A DNA stretch of 64,000 bases from Methylotenera oryzisoli (GTDB taxonomy: Bacteria; Pseudomonadota; Gammaproteobacteria; Burkholderiales; Methylophilaceae), in NCBI GenBank assembly GCA_945881735.1, contig CAMCVF010000008.1:1-64000 (forward strand), given 5' to 3'. This document shows, one piece after another, positions 38,948-48,761 of the stretch (positions within the stretch are counted from its first letter, which is position 1; each line of letters opens with the position of its first letter). Under the pieces are notes generated by a model. It was not told the DNA's origin and made no database searches. It worked only from the letters and a program-made list of their open reading frames with translations. Made by a program: the position numbers and the translations under genes.

Positions 38948-39439
38948 ATGCTAAGACAGATTAAAAATACATTAGGTAGTTTGATGTTGTGGGAGTTGCT
39001 AAAAGGCATGGCGCTTACAGGACGTTACTTTTTCGCGCGCAAAATTACCATTCAATACCCTGAAGAACGTACGCCGCAATCCAACCGTTTTCGCGGATTG
39101 CATGCGTTACGTCGCTATCCAAACGGTGAAGAGCGCTGTATTGCGTGCAAGCTATGCGAAGCAGTTTGCCCAGCCATGGCCATTACCATTGAATCGGAAC
39201 AGCGCGAAGACAATACCCGCCGTACCACTCGTTATGACATTGATTTAACCAAGTGCATTTTCTGTGGTTTATGTGAAGAGTCTTGTCCAGTCGATAGCAT
39301 CGTGGAAACGCGTATTTTTGATTACCACGGTGAGCAACGCGGTGATTTGCTGTACAACAAGGAAATGTTGTTGGCGGTGGGAGATAAGCATGAAAAGCAA
39401 ATCGCCGCTGACCGTCTGCAAGATAATGCTTTTAGGTAA
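38948..39439 (+). CDS. nuoI: NADH-quinone oxidoreductase subunit I
   Basis: Two-[4Fe-4S] ferredoxin subunit (clusters N6a and N6b). The two motifs are [12 protein letters not shown] and [12 protein letters not shown]. The frame is open to 38888 inside nuoH, but ATG 38948 ([11 protein letters not shown], 163 aa) is the right start: it is two bases after the nuoH stop and matches family length. Confidence 0.96.
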   Translation: MLRQIKNTLGSLMLWELLKGMALTGRYFFARKITIQYPEERTPQSNRFRGLHALRRYPNGEERCIACKLCEAVCPAMAITIESEQREDNTRRTTRYDIDLTKCIFCGLCEESCPVDSIVETRIFDYHGEQRGDLLYNKEMLLAVGDKHEKQIAADRLQDNAFR

Positions 39440-39460
39440 TGATAACTAATACTAAAACTG

Positions 39461-40096
39461 ATGATATTTAACGACTTTATTTTTTATGCTCTAGCGGCAA
39501 TTCTATTGTTTGCTGGCATTCGTGTGATTACCACCCGCAACCCCGTACATGCCGCCTTGCATTTGGTGCTGGCATTTTTTACAGCAGCTGGTATTTGGCT
39601 ATTATTAGAAGCTGAATTTTTGGCAATTGCGCTAGTGCTGGTGTATGTAGGCGCTGTGATGGTGCTGTTTTTATTCGTTGTGATGATGCTAGATATCAAT
39701 ATTGATAAGTTGCGCGAAGGTTTTTGGGAGTATCTCCCTATGGCTGGCACGATTGGCTTGTTGATGGCGGTTGAGATGGTGATGGTGCTAAGTGGTAAGT
39801 ATTTTGCTACGTCACAGGTTGTGAGTAAGACAGCTGATTACAGCAATACGGCAGAATTAGGTCGCGTACTGTATACCGACTATTTGCTACCCTTTGAGTT
39901 GGCCTCAGTGGTGCTTTTAGTGGCCATCATCGCAGCTATCGTATTAACCCTAAGAGACAGACAAGATAACAAATCCATGAATCCTTCAGAACAAGTTTTG
40001 GTTAAAAAACAAGACAGATTACGTATTGTCAAAATGGATGCAGTGGTTGAGGCGCCACGAGTAGAAGCGTCAGCAGCCGAAAAGGACAAATCATAA
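39461..40096 (+). CDS. nuoJ: NADH-quinone oxidoreductase subunit J
   Basis: Five-helix membrane subunit. [20 protein letters not shown] and [19 protein letters not shown] are the family signatures. The C-terminal 40 residues are polar and variable. 211 aa. The stop shares a base with the nuoK ATG (TAATG). Confidence 0.95.
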   Translation: MIFNDFIFYALAAILLFAGIRVITTRNPVHAALHLVLAFFTAAGIWLLLEAEFLAIALVLVYVGAVMVLFLFVVMMLDINIDKLREGFWEYLPMAGTIGLLMAVEMVMVLSGKYFATSQVVSKTADYSNTAELGRVLYTDYLLPFELASVVLLVAIIAAIVLTLRDRQDNKSMNPSEQVLVKKQDRLRIVKMDAVVEAPRVEASAAEKDKS

Positions 40097-40407
40097 TGAC
40101 ATCAATTAGTTTGTCGCATTATTTAGTTTTAGGCGCTCTGTTATTTGCTATTAGTGTGATTGGTATTTTCTTGAATCGCAAAAACGTGATTATTTTGCTG
40201 ATGGCAATTGAGCTGATGTTGCTGGCTGTGAACCTCAATTTTATTGCGTTTTCGCACTATTTAAATGATATCGCTGGCCAAGTATTCGTGTTTTTTATAC
40301 TCACAGTAGCGGCGGCAGAGTCAGCTATCGGCTTGGCTATTTTGGTCGTGCTATTCCGCAATTTACGCACTATTAACGTAGACGATTTAGACACATTAAA
40401 AGGCTAG
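40096..40407 (+). CDS. nuoK: NADH-quinone oxidoreductase subunit K
   Basis: Three-helix proton-channel subunit. The conserved glutamate of helix 2 is in [16 protein letters not shown] and the helix 3 glutamate in [13 protein letters not shown]. 103 aa is standard. Confidence 0.97.
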   Translation: MTSISLSHYLVLGALLFAISVIGIFLNRKNVIILLMAIELMLLAVNLNFIAFSHYLNDIAGQVFVFFILTVAAAESAIGLAILVVLFRNLRTINVDDLDTLKG

Positions 40408-40425
40408 CGCCTTAATATATAAAAA

Positions 40426-42453
40426 ATGACACTGCCACAAATATCCTTATTAATTGTTTTATTGCCTTTAATCGCCGCGGCGGTAGTAGGCTTATTTGGC
40501 CGTTATTTGCCACGTTCAAGTGCGCATTGGCTAACTATTGGTGGCGTAGGCGCCGCATTTGTGTTGTCTGTGATTGTGTTTAAAGCGACTTTAAACGGCT
40601 ACACCGCTAACTACAATTTGTACACATGGCTCACTTCTGGCGATATTCAATTTAACGTTGGTTTTTTGATTGATAATTTAACCGCCATGATGATGGTTGT
40701 AGTGACATTTGTATCGATGATGGTGCATATTTACACCATTGGCTACATGCATGAAGACTCAGGTTATAGTCGCTTTTTTAGCTATATTTCACTTTTTACA
40801 TTCTCAATGCTGATGCTGGTGATGAGCAATAACTTTATGCAGCTGTTTTTTGGCTGGGAAGCGGTAGGCTTAGTGTCTTACCTGCTGATTGGTTTTTGGT
40901 ACACACGCCCAACGGCGATTTACGCTAATTTAAAAGCATTCTTAGTCAATCGTGTGGGTGATTTTGGCTTTTTGCTGGGCATTGGTATGGTGCTGTATTA
41001 CACGGGTAGTTTAGATTACGCGGCCGTATTCCAAGCGGCGCCATCTTTAGCCGACGTTCAAGTGGCGCTTATTCCCAATGTTTCATGGTCATTAATGACA
41101 GTGACTTGTATCTTGTTGTTTATTGGTGCAATGGGTAAATCGGCACAAGTGCCATTACACGTTTGGTTACCCGATTCAATGGAAGGTCCAACGCCTATTT
41201 CTGCCTTGATTCATGCCGCAACCATGGTAACAGCTGGTATTTTTATGGTGGCGCGCATGTCACCGTTGTTCGAGTTATCTACTACAGCACTATCATTTGT
41301 GATGATTATCGGCGCGATTACAGCCTTATTTATGGGTTTCTTAGGCATTATCCAAAATGATATTAAACGCGTAGTAGCTTATTCAACCCTTTCTCAGCTT
41401 GGTTATATGACTGTTGCTTTAGGTGCTTCGGCTTATTCAGTCGCTATATTCCATTTGATGACGCATGCTTTTTTTAAAGCCTTGCTGTTTTTAGCGGCTG
41501 GCTCTGTGATCATGGGCATGCACCACGATCAAGATATTCGCAATATGGGTAACTTGAAAAAATATATGCCTGTGACTTGGATTACATCATTAATCGGATC
41601 GCTAGCTTTAATCGGCACGCCATTTTTTGCTGGCTTTTACTCAAAAGATAGCATTATTGAAGCGGTTAAGTTTTCTAATATTACGGGCAGTGGTTTTGCC
41701 TATTTTGCGGTATTAGCGGGCGTGTTTGTTACAGCATTTTATTCCTTCAGATTGTACTTTTTGGTTTTCCACGGCAAAGAGAAATGGCGTCACGTTTCAA
41801 ATGCGCATGACGCACATCATGATGATGAGCATGATCATCATCATGGCTTAAGCCCAACAGACGACCCGCATGAGCCAGGTTGGGTAGTAAAACTACCATT
41901 GATTTTACTGGCAATTCCTTCTCTTATCATCGGCTACATCGCCATTGAGCCTATGCTATTTGGCAACTTTTTCAATGGTGTTATTTTTGTGAATAACGAA
42001 GCGCATCCTGCCATGGAAACGTTATCGCATCACTTCCATGAAGTTCTGCATTCACCAGTAGGCATGGCTTTGCATGGCTTGATGACGCTGCCATTTGTGC
42101 TGGCGGCCTCTGGCGTTCTGTTATCTTGGTTCTTTTACATGAAACGCCCTGATATTCCTGCCGCCATCCAGAAAAAATTTAGTTTTATTAACCAAATTTT
42201 AGAAAACAAATATGGTTTTGATGCCTTTAATGAACGCTTTTTTGCAGGTGGCGCAAGATTGCTTGGTGAAAAGCTATGGAAAATTGGTGATATTCAGTTA
42301 ATTGATGGCGCTATCGTCAATGGTACAGCACGCTTAATTGGCCGCATTTCAAGTAAGGTACGCCATCTGCAATCTGGCCTGATTTATCACTATGCTTTCG
42401 CCATGATTATTGGCGTCTTTTTATTCTTAACCTTTTTTATCAAAATAAATTAA
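40426..42453 (+). CDS. nuoL: NADH-quinone oxidoreductase subunit L
   Basis: Largest antiporter-like proton-pumping subunit, with the long lateral helix at its C-terminus. The markers are GWEAVGLVSYLLIGFW, KSAQVPLHVWLPDSMEGPTP, and LIHAATMVTAGIF. Residues about 461-485 are unusually His/Asp-rich (HDAHHDDEHDHHHG), a cytoplasmic-loop low-complexity stretch. 675 aa. Confidence 0.97.
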   Translation: MTLPQISLLIVLLPLIAAAVVGLFGRYLPRSSAHWLTIGGVGAAFVLSVIVFKATLNGYTANYNLYTWLTSGDIQFNVGFLIDNLTAMMMVVVTFVSMMVHIYTIGYMHEDSGYSRFFSYISLFTFSMLMLVMSNNFMQLFFGWEAVGLVSYLLIGFWYTRPTAIYANLKAFLVNRVGDFGFLLGIGMVLYYTGSLDYAAVFQAAPSLADVQVALIPNVSWSLMTVTCILLFIGAMGKSAQVPLHVWLPDSMEGPTPISALIHAATMVTAGIFMVARMSPLFELSTTALSFVMIIGAITALFMGFLGIIQNDIKRVVAYSTLSQLGYMTVALGASAYSVAIFHLMTHAFFKALLFLAAGSVIMGMHHDQDIRNMGNLKKYMPVTWITSLIGSLALIGTPFFAGFYSKDSIIEAVKFSNITGSGFAYFAVLAGVFVTAFYSFRLYFLVFHGKEKWRHVSNAHDAHHDDEHDHHHGLSPTDDPHEPGWVVKLPLILLAIPSLIIGYIAIEPMLFGNFFNGVIFVNNEAHPAMETLSHHFHEVLHSPVGMALHGLMTLPFVLAASGVLLSWFFYMKRPDIPAAIQKKFSFINQILENKYGFDAFNERFFAGGARLLGEKLWKIGDIQLIDGAIVNGTARLIGRISSKVRHLQSGLIYHYAFAMIIGVFLFLTFFIKIN

Positions 42454-42456
42454 GTG

Positions 42457-43968
42457 ATGCCAATGTATTTTTTAAATAGCCATGTGTTGAGTTTTTCAAT
42501 TTGGCTGCCAATTTTGGCTGGTGTTGTGGTGTTGCTGTTAGGTAACGACAATAAACCTAATTTTACGCGTTTGCTTGCTCTAGCGGGTAGTTTAGCGGCG
42601 TTTGCAGTGACCTTGCCGCTTTACACGCATTTTAATTATGCCGATGGCGGCTTTCAGTTTCAAGAAATGGCGCGTTGGATTCCAGCATTTAACGTCAATT
42701 ATCACCTGGGTGTTGATGGTATTGCAGCCCCGCTTATATTACTTACCAGCTTTACCACAGTGATTGTGGTGATTGCCGCTTGGGAAGTGATTTCTAATAA
42801 TATTGCGCAATACATGGCTGCATTCTTAATTATGAGCGGCTTGATGATTGGCGTCTTTAGCGCCTTAGATGGCTTACTTTATTATGTATTCTGGGAAGCC
42901 ATGCTTATACCTATGTTCTTGGTGATTGGTATTTGGGGAGGTGAAAATCGTGTGTATGCGACCATCAAGTTTTTCCTGTATACCTTGCTTGGTTCGCTGC
43001 TCATGTTGGTAGCCTTTATCTACTTATATCATCAAACGGGCAGTTTTGAGATTGTTGATTATTACAAATTGCCTTTACCACTAGATGCGCAAGTGCTGAT
43101 TTTTATGGCGTTTTTTATGGCGTTTGCGGTCAAAATCCCCATGTGGCCAGTGCATACATGGTTGCCAGATGCTCACGTGGAAGCGCCGACTGGTGGCTCT
43201 GTGATATTGGCAGCGATTATGTTGAAACTAGGAGGCTATAGCTTCCTACGTTTTGCCATGCCAATCGCCCCCGATGCCGCGCATCATTTATCTGGTTTTA
43301 TGATTACTTTGTCGTTGATTGCGATTGTGTATATTGCTTTGGTGGCATTAGTGCAAAAAGACATGAAAAAGCTGATTGCTTACTCATCAATTTCACATAT
43401 GGGTTTTGTCACATTAGGTTTCTTCTTGTTTAGCCAATTAGGCTTAGAAGGCGCGATTGTACAGATGATTTCACATGGCTTTATTTCTGCCGCCATGTTC
43501 TTATGCGTTGGTGTGCTGTACGACCGCATGCATAGCCGTCAAATTGCCGATTACGGCGGAGTGGTCAATACCATGCCGATTTTTACTGCATTTGCCGTTT
43601 TATTTGCTATGGCGAATAGCGGCTTGCCTGCCACATCAGGATTTGTGGGTGAGTTTATGGTAATTTTGGCCGCAATTAAATATAACTTCTGGATTGGATT
43701 TTTAGCTGCAACCACCTTGATATTTGGAGCGGCCTATAGCCTTTGGATGGTAAAGCGTGTGTTTTACGGCGATATTGCCAATTCACATGTGGCAGAGTTA
43801 AAAGATTTAAATAAGCGTGAGTTATTAATATTAAGCGTATTGGCTTTGATGGTAATCGGCTTTGGTGTGTATCCACAACCGCTTACCGAGTTTACACACG
43901 CGACCGCGGCACAATTTTTGAATCAAATGGCAATCAGCAAATTGCCAGTTGCTGGGCTTTTGCCTTAA
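42457..43968 (+). CDS. nuoM: NADH-quinone oxidoreductase subunit M
   Basis: Antiporter-like proton-pumping subunit. Conserved: FWEAMLIPMFLVIGIWGG, KIPMWPVHTWLPDAHVEAPT and LIAYSSISHMGFV. The start is uncertain among GTG 42454, ATG 42457 and ATG 42463, all directly after the nuoL stop; I take 42457. About 503 aa. Confidence 0.96.
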   Translation: MPMYFLNSHVLSFSIWLPILAGVVVLLLGNDNKPNFTRLLALAGSLAAFAVTLPLYTHFNYADGGFQFQEMARWIPAFNVNYHLGVDGIAAPLILLTSFTTVIVVIAAWEVISNNIAQYMAAFLIMSGLMIGVFSALDGLLYYVFWEAMLIPMFLVIGIWGGENRVYATIKFFLYTLLGSLLMLVAFIYLYHQTGSFEIVDYYKLPLPLDAQVLIFMAFFMAFAVKIPMWPVHTWLPDAHVEAPTGGSVILAAIMLKLGGYSFLRFAMPIAPDAAHHLSGFMITLSLIAIVYIALVALVQKDMKKLIAYSSISHMGFVTLGFFLFSQLGLEGAIVQMISHGFISAAMFLCVGVLYDRMHSRQIADYGGVVNTMPIFTAFAVLFAMANSGLPATSGFVGEFMVILAAIKYNFWIGFLAATTLIFGAAYSLWMVKRVFYGDIANSHVAELKDLNKRELLILSVLALMVIGFGVYPQPLTEFTHATAAQFLNQMAISKLPVAGLLP

Positions 43969-43983
43969 GTAAGTAGAAAAACA

Positions 43984-45432
43984 ATGGAATATATCAAAAC
44001 TGATCTGATTACTGTATTGCCAGAACTCACCGTGCTTTGCATGGCGATGTTTATTTTGCTGCTTGATTTATTCATTAAGCCAAAAAATCGTATTGTGATT
44101 TATGGTTTAGCGCAATTCACGTTGCTAGCTGCTGCGTATTTCACAGTTAGTACCTATAACCCAGCGGTTGGATATGCGTTTTCGAATATGTTTGTAGATG
44201 ACCCGCTTGCTGATATATTAAAGTTGATGACGTTTTTAGGTACGTCGGTAATGCTAGTTTATACGCGCCAATACATGCAGTTGCGCGGCATGTTCAGGGG
44301 AGAGTATTACGCCATGGTACTGTTTGCCATGCTGGGCATGATGATTATGATTTCCGGCCAAAGCATGCTGACCATTTACATGGGCTTAGAACTGCTTTCG
44401 TTATGCCTGTACTCCTTGGTTGCGTTTGATAGAGATAGTGCGAGTGCCACAGAGGCGGCGATGAAATACTTTGTATTAGGTGCGCTGGCTTCCGGTATGT
44501 TGTTATATGGCATGAGTATGATTTATGGCATGACTGGCAGCTTGAATATTTCGGAAATCAGTAGTGCATTGCTTGAAACTAATCCTAAAAATCCTGTATT
44601 GATTTTAGGCTTAGTATTTATTGTAGCTGGATTGGCGTTTAAATTTGGCGCGGTGCCATTCCAAATGTGGGTACCCGATGTGTATCAAGGCGCGCCGACT
44701 TCTATCACCATGTTAATTGGCTCTGTGCCAAAGTTTGCAGCATTTGCCATTACCATTCGCTTATTGGTGCAAGGCTTATACCCGTTAGCAATCGATTGGC
44801 AGGATATGTTATTGATTATGGCGGTATTGTCTATCGCCATCGGTAATATCACCGCTATCGCTCAAACCAATTTAAAACGCATGCTGGCATATTCCACCAT
44901 TTCGCATATCGGCTTTTTACTGTTCGGTTTGATGAGTGCGAATTTAAACGGTTTCGCGTCCAGCATGTTTTATATCACCGCCTACTTATTAATGACATTG
45001 GCAGGCTTTGGAATGATTTTATTGCTAAGTCGGCAAGGTTTTGAGGCAGAGAATTTAGAGGATTTAAAAGGCTTAAATAAGCGCAGTCCATGGGCCGCGA
45101 TTCTAATGTTAATTACCATGTTCAGCATGGCGGGTGTGCCACCAACGCTTGGTTTTTATGCCAAATTTACTGTGTTGCAAGCGGCGCTACAAGCAGGTTT
45201 TTTATGGGTAGTGGTGTTTGCCGTATTAATGGCGGCAATTGGTGCTTTCTACTACTTACGTATTGTAAAGCTTATGTATTTTGATGCTCCAAAAGATTGC
45301 TCCCCAATCAACGCGCCTGCAGATATGCAGTTGGTATTGAGTGTTAACGCTGTTGCTTTGTTGCTGTTAGGCATCATGCCACAAACGCTAATGCAAATTT
45401 GCGGTGTGGCAATCTCACTCAGTCTCCAATAG
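43984..45432 (+). CDS. nuoN: NADH-quinone oxidoreductase subunit N
   Basis: Antiporter-like proton-pumping subunit next to the quinone end. The markers are YMGLELLSLCLYSLVAF, FKFGAVPFQMWVPDVYQGAPT and KRMLAYSTISHIGFLLFG. 482 aa, last of the fourteen complex I genes, all present in the standard order A-N. Confidence 0.97.
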   Translation: MEYIKTDLITVLPELTVLCMAMFILLLDLFIKPKNRIVIYGLAQFTLLAAAYFTVSTYNPAVGYAFSNMFVDDPLADILKLMTFLGTSVMLVYTRQYMQLRGMFRGEYYAMVLFAMLGMMIMISGQSMLTIYMGLELLSLCLYSLVAFDRDSASATEAAMKYFVLGALASGMLLYGMSMIYGMTGSLNISEISSALLETNPKNPVLILGLVFIVAGLAFKFGAVPFQMWVPDVYQGAPTSITMLIGSVPKFAAFAITIRLLVQGLYPLAIDWQDMLLIMAVLSIAIGNITAIAQTNLKRMLAYSTISHIGFLLFGLMSANLNGFASSMFYITAYLLMTLAGFGMILLLSRQGFEAENLEDLKGLNKRSPWAAILMLITMFSMAGVPPTLGFYAKFTVLQAALQAGFLWVVVFAVLMAAIGAFYYLRIVKLMYFDAPKDCSPINAPADMQLVLSVNAVALLLLGIMPQTLMQICGVAISLSLQ

Positions 45433-45472
45433 CCTGCTTTAACAACAGTTTAATTGGGCAGCAAGCAAACAA

Positions 45473-45763
45473 ATGACTCAAACTATTATCTTGATATTGG
45501 CATTTGTTGCTGCTAATTTGCCTTGGTTTTCGAACAAGCTGTTCTATGCTGTACCAGTAAAATCTAATGCTAAAAACTTGGGATGGTGCTTATTAGAGTT
45601 GATTTCTTTGTATTTACTGGTTATGGCAATTAGCTTTTACGCAGAACATGCCACGTTTGGACAGATTTCAGCGCAAGGCTGGGAATTTTACAGTGTTACT
45701 TTTAGCCTGTTTCTGGTCTTTGCATTTCCAGGATTTATCTATAAAGTATTATGGAATAAATAA
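45473..45763 (+). CDS. DUF2818 family membrane protein
   Basis: A 96-aa protein with three predicted helices (IILILAFVAANLPWF, LLELISLYLLVMAISFYA, FYSVTFSLFLVFAFPGFIYKVLW). In betaproteobacteria a DUF2818 gene regularly follows nuoN, as here (40 bases). The genomic tie suggests a complex I-related role, but none is established as far as I know. Confidence 0.85.
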   Translation: MTQTIILILAFVAANLPWFSNKLFYAVPVKSNAKNLGWCLLELISLYLLVMAISFYAEHATFGQISAQGWEFYSVTFSLFLVFAFPGFIYKVLWNK

Positions 45764-45780
45764 AAGCCAGCATAGCTGGC
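45757..45780 (-). terminator. terminator of the DUF1996 gene
   Basis: A stem GCCAGC / GCTGGC with a 3-base loop (45766-45780) is followed on the minus strand by TTTTATTTATT. It therefore ends the minus-strand DUF1996 transcript; the plus-strand T content is weak, though it may also slow transcription from the nuo side. Confidence 0.6.
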
Positions 45781-45809
45781 CTCTATTTGGAAGCGTAATT
45801 ATTTCAGAA

Positions 45810-47420
45810 TTAATAAAACATTCTGGCATCACCCAACAAGTGCGCGTGGCAATCTTTTTTCGCATTAATACAGTTTTTAATTATTCCTTCTATGGCTGTA
45901 CGATCCCAGCCTTCTACATAATCACTATGAGCGGAATAGCCTGCGTTAATGCCATTAAATGCATAGTTATCACTGGCTAAACGCCATTTATCCAGTTTGT
46001 CGGTAGATGCAATAGTAAAATGTACATTAACCGTTATTTGAGGTATAGCAACTGGATGAGACGCAGGACAAGAATCATTTGCAGGGTAAGCCATATGGTC
46101 TTTATGATTTGGGCTGTCTAAGTTTACACCATCCCAGCATTGCGGAAAGAATACTGATAGCATTAAGTCATCCCCTGCCTCACATTTTGTGCCTGTTGGG
46201 AGTGTTGCGGTTCTAGGCCAGCTTGTACGAGTTGAATTTGGTCCAGGGTGACAAGTAAAGCCAGTATTATTATAGACGCTACCATCAATCGACTTTGCAT
46301 TACCAGCAATTATGCGTAAGCCTTTTGGGGGAGCTTTAATTGTCGCCCCATCAATTGCACCACTTTTGTAATAAATTAGTGCGTTACCGTTTGGCAAAAT
46401 AGGCGCATTTGTTTCAGTGTTAATCATTGACGGCACCCAATACGCTGACCGGTTCATTATCCCACCACTACAAGTGCTATTGCCAACAGACCCGAAAGTA
46501 TTTAAATCACTTTTATAATTAACTGAAGTGTTTCCAAAAAAGGTATGGTGATGTGCTGCGCCTTGTTGGTTAGGATATATTAATGGATCGTCATTGCTCA
46601 TATGACTGAATGCGCATCCAATTCGGAACTCGCCACCACTATTAGGAGCAATTTCGGTAGTTGGTTGAATCCTTAGGCTATTGAAACCAGTTACTGGGGC
46701 CATATTTTTAGTAATGTCCACTGCAGGCATCAAACCAACTTGAATTAAGTTAGACGAATTGTTGGTGGTTGAAGTGGTTGTTGGTGTTGGGCTTGTTGTT
46801 GCTACTAAAGTAGGTGTTGTAGATGTATTTGTTGTTGGTGCAGTTGAAGTTGTAGTGGTAGGTGGTGCAATTGTAGTGGTGCTATTTGTGGTAGATGGAG
46901 ATGTTGTTGTGCTTGTTTTAATTGGTTTATTTGAGAAGTTTAAAACAGAGACTTTTCTTCCACTAGCCAAAAACGATACATTATTATTTTTGCTAATTGT
47001 TGGAGTTGCACTTGCCATGCTTGTTTTGATTAGCCCACCTGAGCTTGTGCTTGTTTTAGGTAAAATGAAAGGATTAATTGTTGCTTTACCTTTAGGGCTT
47101 GCAATAAAAGACTTAGAGAAAAATGCATTAACATTTTGATTGCTAGCTAAGTTAACTGGACTATTTTTTACAATAGGGCCTAATGTGCATAAATCTTTTG
47201 TTTGTAGTGCGTTAACCATTTCGTTACGGTTAACTTTTGTAAAATTTTCTACAGGTGGACTATCGGAGTATTGAATAACTCCTCTGTTATCACGCCATTT
47301 ATAAATTTCTGAATGCGCTGGATGGCTAGCGGCTATTAAAGCGAATAGCGGTACTGCTAACACAAGAGTTTGATTACGAATAATTGAGTTTAACACGGTG
47401 GTACTCCTACTATTATTCAT
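45810..47420 (-). CDS. secreted DUF4124 / Thr-rich linker / DUF1996 protein
   Basis: A 536-aa exported protein in three parts. Residues 1-38 are a signal peptide ending AHS; residues 39-60 begin with EIYKWRDNRGVIQYSD, the DUF4124 signature. The middle, residues about 155-225, is almost wholly Thr/Ser/Pro/Ala/Asn (clusters such as TTTSTAPTTNTSTT), a flexible, possibly decorated linker. From about residue 245 the C-terminal half matches DUF1996: FRIGCAFSHMSNDDP, QGAAHHHTFFGN, HKDHMAYP and CHAHLLGD, with conserved His and Cys. DUF1996 is best known from fungi and actinobacteria, and its activity is unknown. It is convergent with the nuo operon and monocistronic. Confidence 0.75.
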   Translation of the reverse strand: MNNSRSTTVLNSIIRNQTLVLAVPLFALIAASHPAHSEIYKWRDNRGVIQYSDSPPVENFTKVNRNEMVNALQTKDLCTLGPIVKNSPVNLASNQNVNAFFSKSFIASPKGKATINPFILPKTSTSSGGLIKTSMASATPTISKNNNVSFLASGRKVSVLNFSNKPIKTSTTTSPSTTNSTTTIAPPTTTTSTAPTTNTSTTPTLVATTSPTPTTTSTTNNSSNLIQVGLMPAVDITKNMAPVTGFNSLRIQPTTEIAPNSGGEFRIGCAFSHMSNDDPLIYPNQQGAAHHHTFFGNTSVNYKSDLNTFGSVGNSTCSGGIMNRSAYWVPSMINTETNAPILPNGNALIYYKSGAIDGATIKAPPKGLRIIAGNAKSIDGSVYNNTGFTCHPGPNSTRTSWPRTATLPTGTKCEAGDDLMLSVFFPQCWDGVNLDSPNHKDHMAYPANDSCPASHPVAIPQITVNVHFTIASTDKLDKWRLASDNYAFNGINAGYSAHSDYVEGWDRTAIEGIIKNCINAKKDCHAHLLGDARMFY

Positions 47421-47653
47421 TATGAACTTACATATTAGATGCGATTAAATCGCTAAGTCAATGAATTGAAAATAAATATTCTAAAGATACCATTGTTAAT
47501 AACAATTAAGCATATTGAATTTTTCACAACAACAAATTGCAGGCAATAATCATCTTGTTTGATATTTGCTTAAAAATGTTAAGAAATTATTACTCTAATG
47601 TAATAAAATCCAATTAAGATTTTATAGGTAGACAAAATATAAAGTACTAAAAA
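47421..47653. other. AT-rich intergenic region
   Basis: About 230 bases between the DUF1996 start and the ypfJ pseudogene, very AT-rich. It should hold the DUF1996 promoter on the minus strand. One short palindrome (GCGATTAAATCGC, around 47441) is visible; nothing else stands out. Confidence 0.3.
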
Positions 47654-48159
47654 ATGCCTAGATAATGAGCGCTAAAGTAGTAATGTAGAGGATAGATGAG
47701 GTGGTGGTCGTTTGCCGATTGGTGAAAAAAGTATAGGTATCAGCACCATTGCCATTGCTTTATTTTCCATGTATTTTGGGGTCGTTCCATCCGTTTTGCT
47801 GAATATTGGTTAGGGCTTAAATCAGCAGGCGCCATTTGAGGCAAAGGCGATTTCTAAAGATGACTCAATAGCGATTTTTGTGGCTAAAATAATAGGTAAT
47901 ACGGAAGATACATGGGGTAAGATATTTGCCAATCCCGGCCAGCAATACCTTGCGCCCAAATTAGTGCTATTTAGCGGACAAACGCCAAACGTTTGTGGGT
48001 CTGGCCAGGCGTAAATGGGGTCTTCTTAAGCAAGCTCAAAGCTAAGCTCTGCCAGATAGTTTTACACACGGCACTCCTCAACAGCTTGGGTGCTGGTTTA
48101 ATCAAGGCTTAAAAGTGGGCGTTTCAATAATTGTGATACTTTTGGCGCTAATGCTATAA
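47654..48159 (+). pseudogene. broken neutral zinc metallopeptidase (YpfJ family) gene
   Basis: Translated on the plus strand with stops read through, the first block gives SSNVEDR*GGGRLP, then SIGISTIAIALFSMYFGV, then NTEDTWGKIFAN and LVLFSGQTPNVCGSGQA, which follow the N-terminal half of the YpfJ/neutral zinc metallopeptidase family. In-frame stops are TGA at 47697, TAG at 47811 and TAA at 48012. From about 48052, in another frame, LPDSFTHGTPQQ and WFNQGL appear, then after one more shift near 48113 SGRFNNCDTFGANA, which is the family C-terminus. The middle part, including the HEXXH zinc site, is missing. So it is a decayed gene with a large internal deletion, three stops and frameshifts. 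Confidence 0.85.
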
Positions 48160-48184
48160 AAAAAACTAAAAATTGATGAACTGA

Positions 48185-48733
48185 ATGCAATTGGATTTAA
48201 CCGAATACTTAATTAGCTCCGAAACGATTGCCTCTGGCGGCATGCTCACGGTCAAGCGCGATCAAGTGCGCTTGCCAAACGGACATGTTAGCCAGCGTGA
48301 ATATGTTACACATCCAGGCGCCGTGGTGATTGTGCCACTATTGCCAAACGGCAATGTGATTTTAGAGCGACAGTTCCGCTATCCACTGCATCAGGTTTTT
48401 ATTGAATTACCTGCAGGAAAAATTGATGCGGGTGAAGCAATCTTAACCACAGGTCAGCGTGAGTTGCTTGAAGAAATAGGCTTCAGCGCAAGTGATTGGG
48501 TTAAGCTAGGCCATCAACATCCTTGTATTGGTTATTCTAACGAAGTGATTCATATGTATATGGCGCGCGGATTAAGCGCAGGCCAGCATCAGCGAGATGC
48601 CGATGAGACCTTGGAAGTATTTGAGGCATCGTTTGAAGGCTGTATGCACATGATTCAAGGCGGTGAAATTACCGATGGCAAAACAATTGTAGCGCTATTT
48701 TTTGCGGAAAAATATTTAGCACAGCATGGTTAA
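48185..48733 (+). CDS. NUDIX hydrolase, ADP-ribose pyrophosphatase-like
   Basis: Hydrolyses nucleoside diphosphates linked to another moiety, most likely ADP-ribose. The NUDIX box is complete: GKIDAGEAILTTGQRELLEEIGF fits G-x5-E-x7-R-E-x2-E-E-x-G, near residues 76-98. The preceding QFRYPLHQVFIELPAG is typical of the ADP-ribose pyrophosphatase (NudF) subgroup. 182 aa. It begins right after the pseudogene and precedes an epimerase gene by 28 bases, so the two are probably cotranscribed. The substrate is inferred. Confidence 0.88.
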   Translation: MQLDLTEYLISSETIASGGMLTVKRDQVRLPNGHVSQREYVTHPGAVVIVPLLPNGNVILERQFRYPLHQVFIELPAGKIDAGEAILTTGQRELLEEIGFSASDWVKLGHQHPCIGYSNEVIHMYMARGLSAGQHQRDADETLEVFEASFEGCMHMIQGGEITDGKTIVALFFAEKYLAQHG

Positions 48734-48761
48734 TTTAATACGCTGCTCGCCAGTTATATAA

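Noticed and set aside
46750-46930. Tandem DNA repeat/CRISPR-like array in the DUF1996 gene
   Set aside because: It is a low-complexity run of Thr/Ser codons without fixed-length repeats or spacers.
46759-47139. Plus-strand 126-codon frame rich in Val/Leu opposite the DUF1996 linker
   Set aside because: It is the antisense reading of the Thr/Ser/Pro codon repeat; its Val-rich composition is a by-product.
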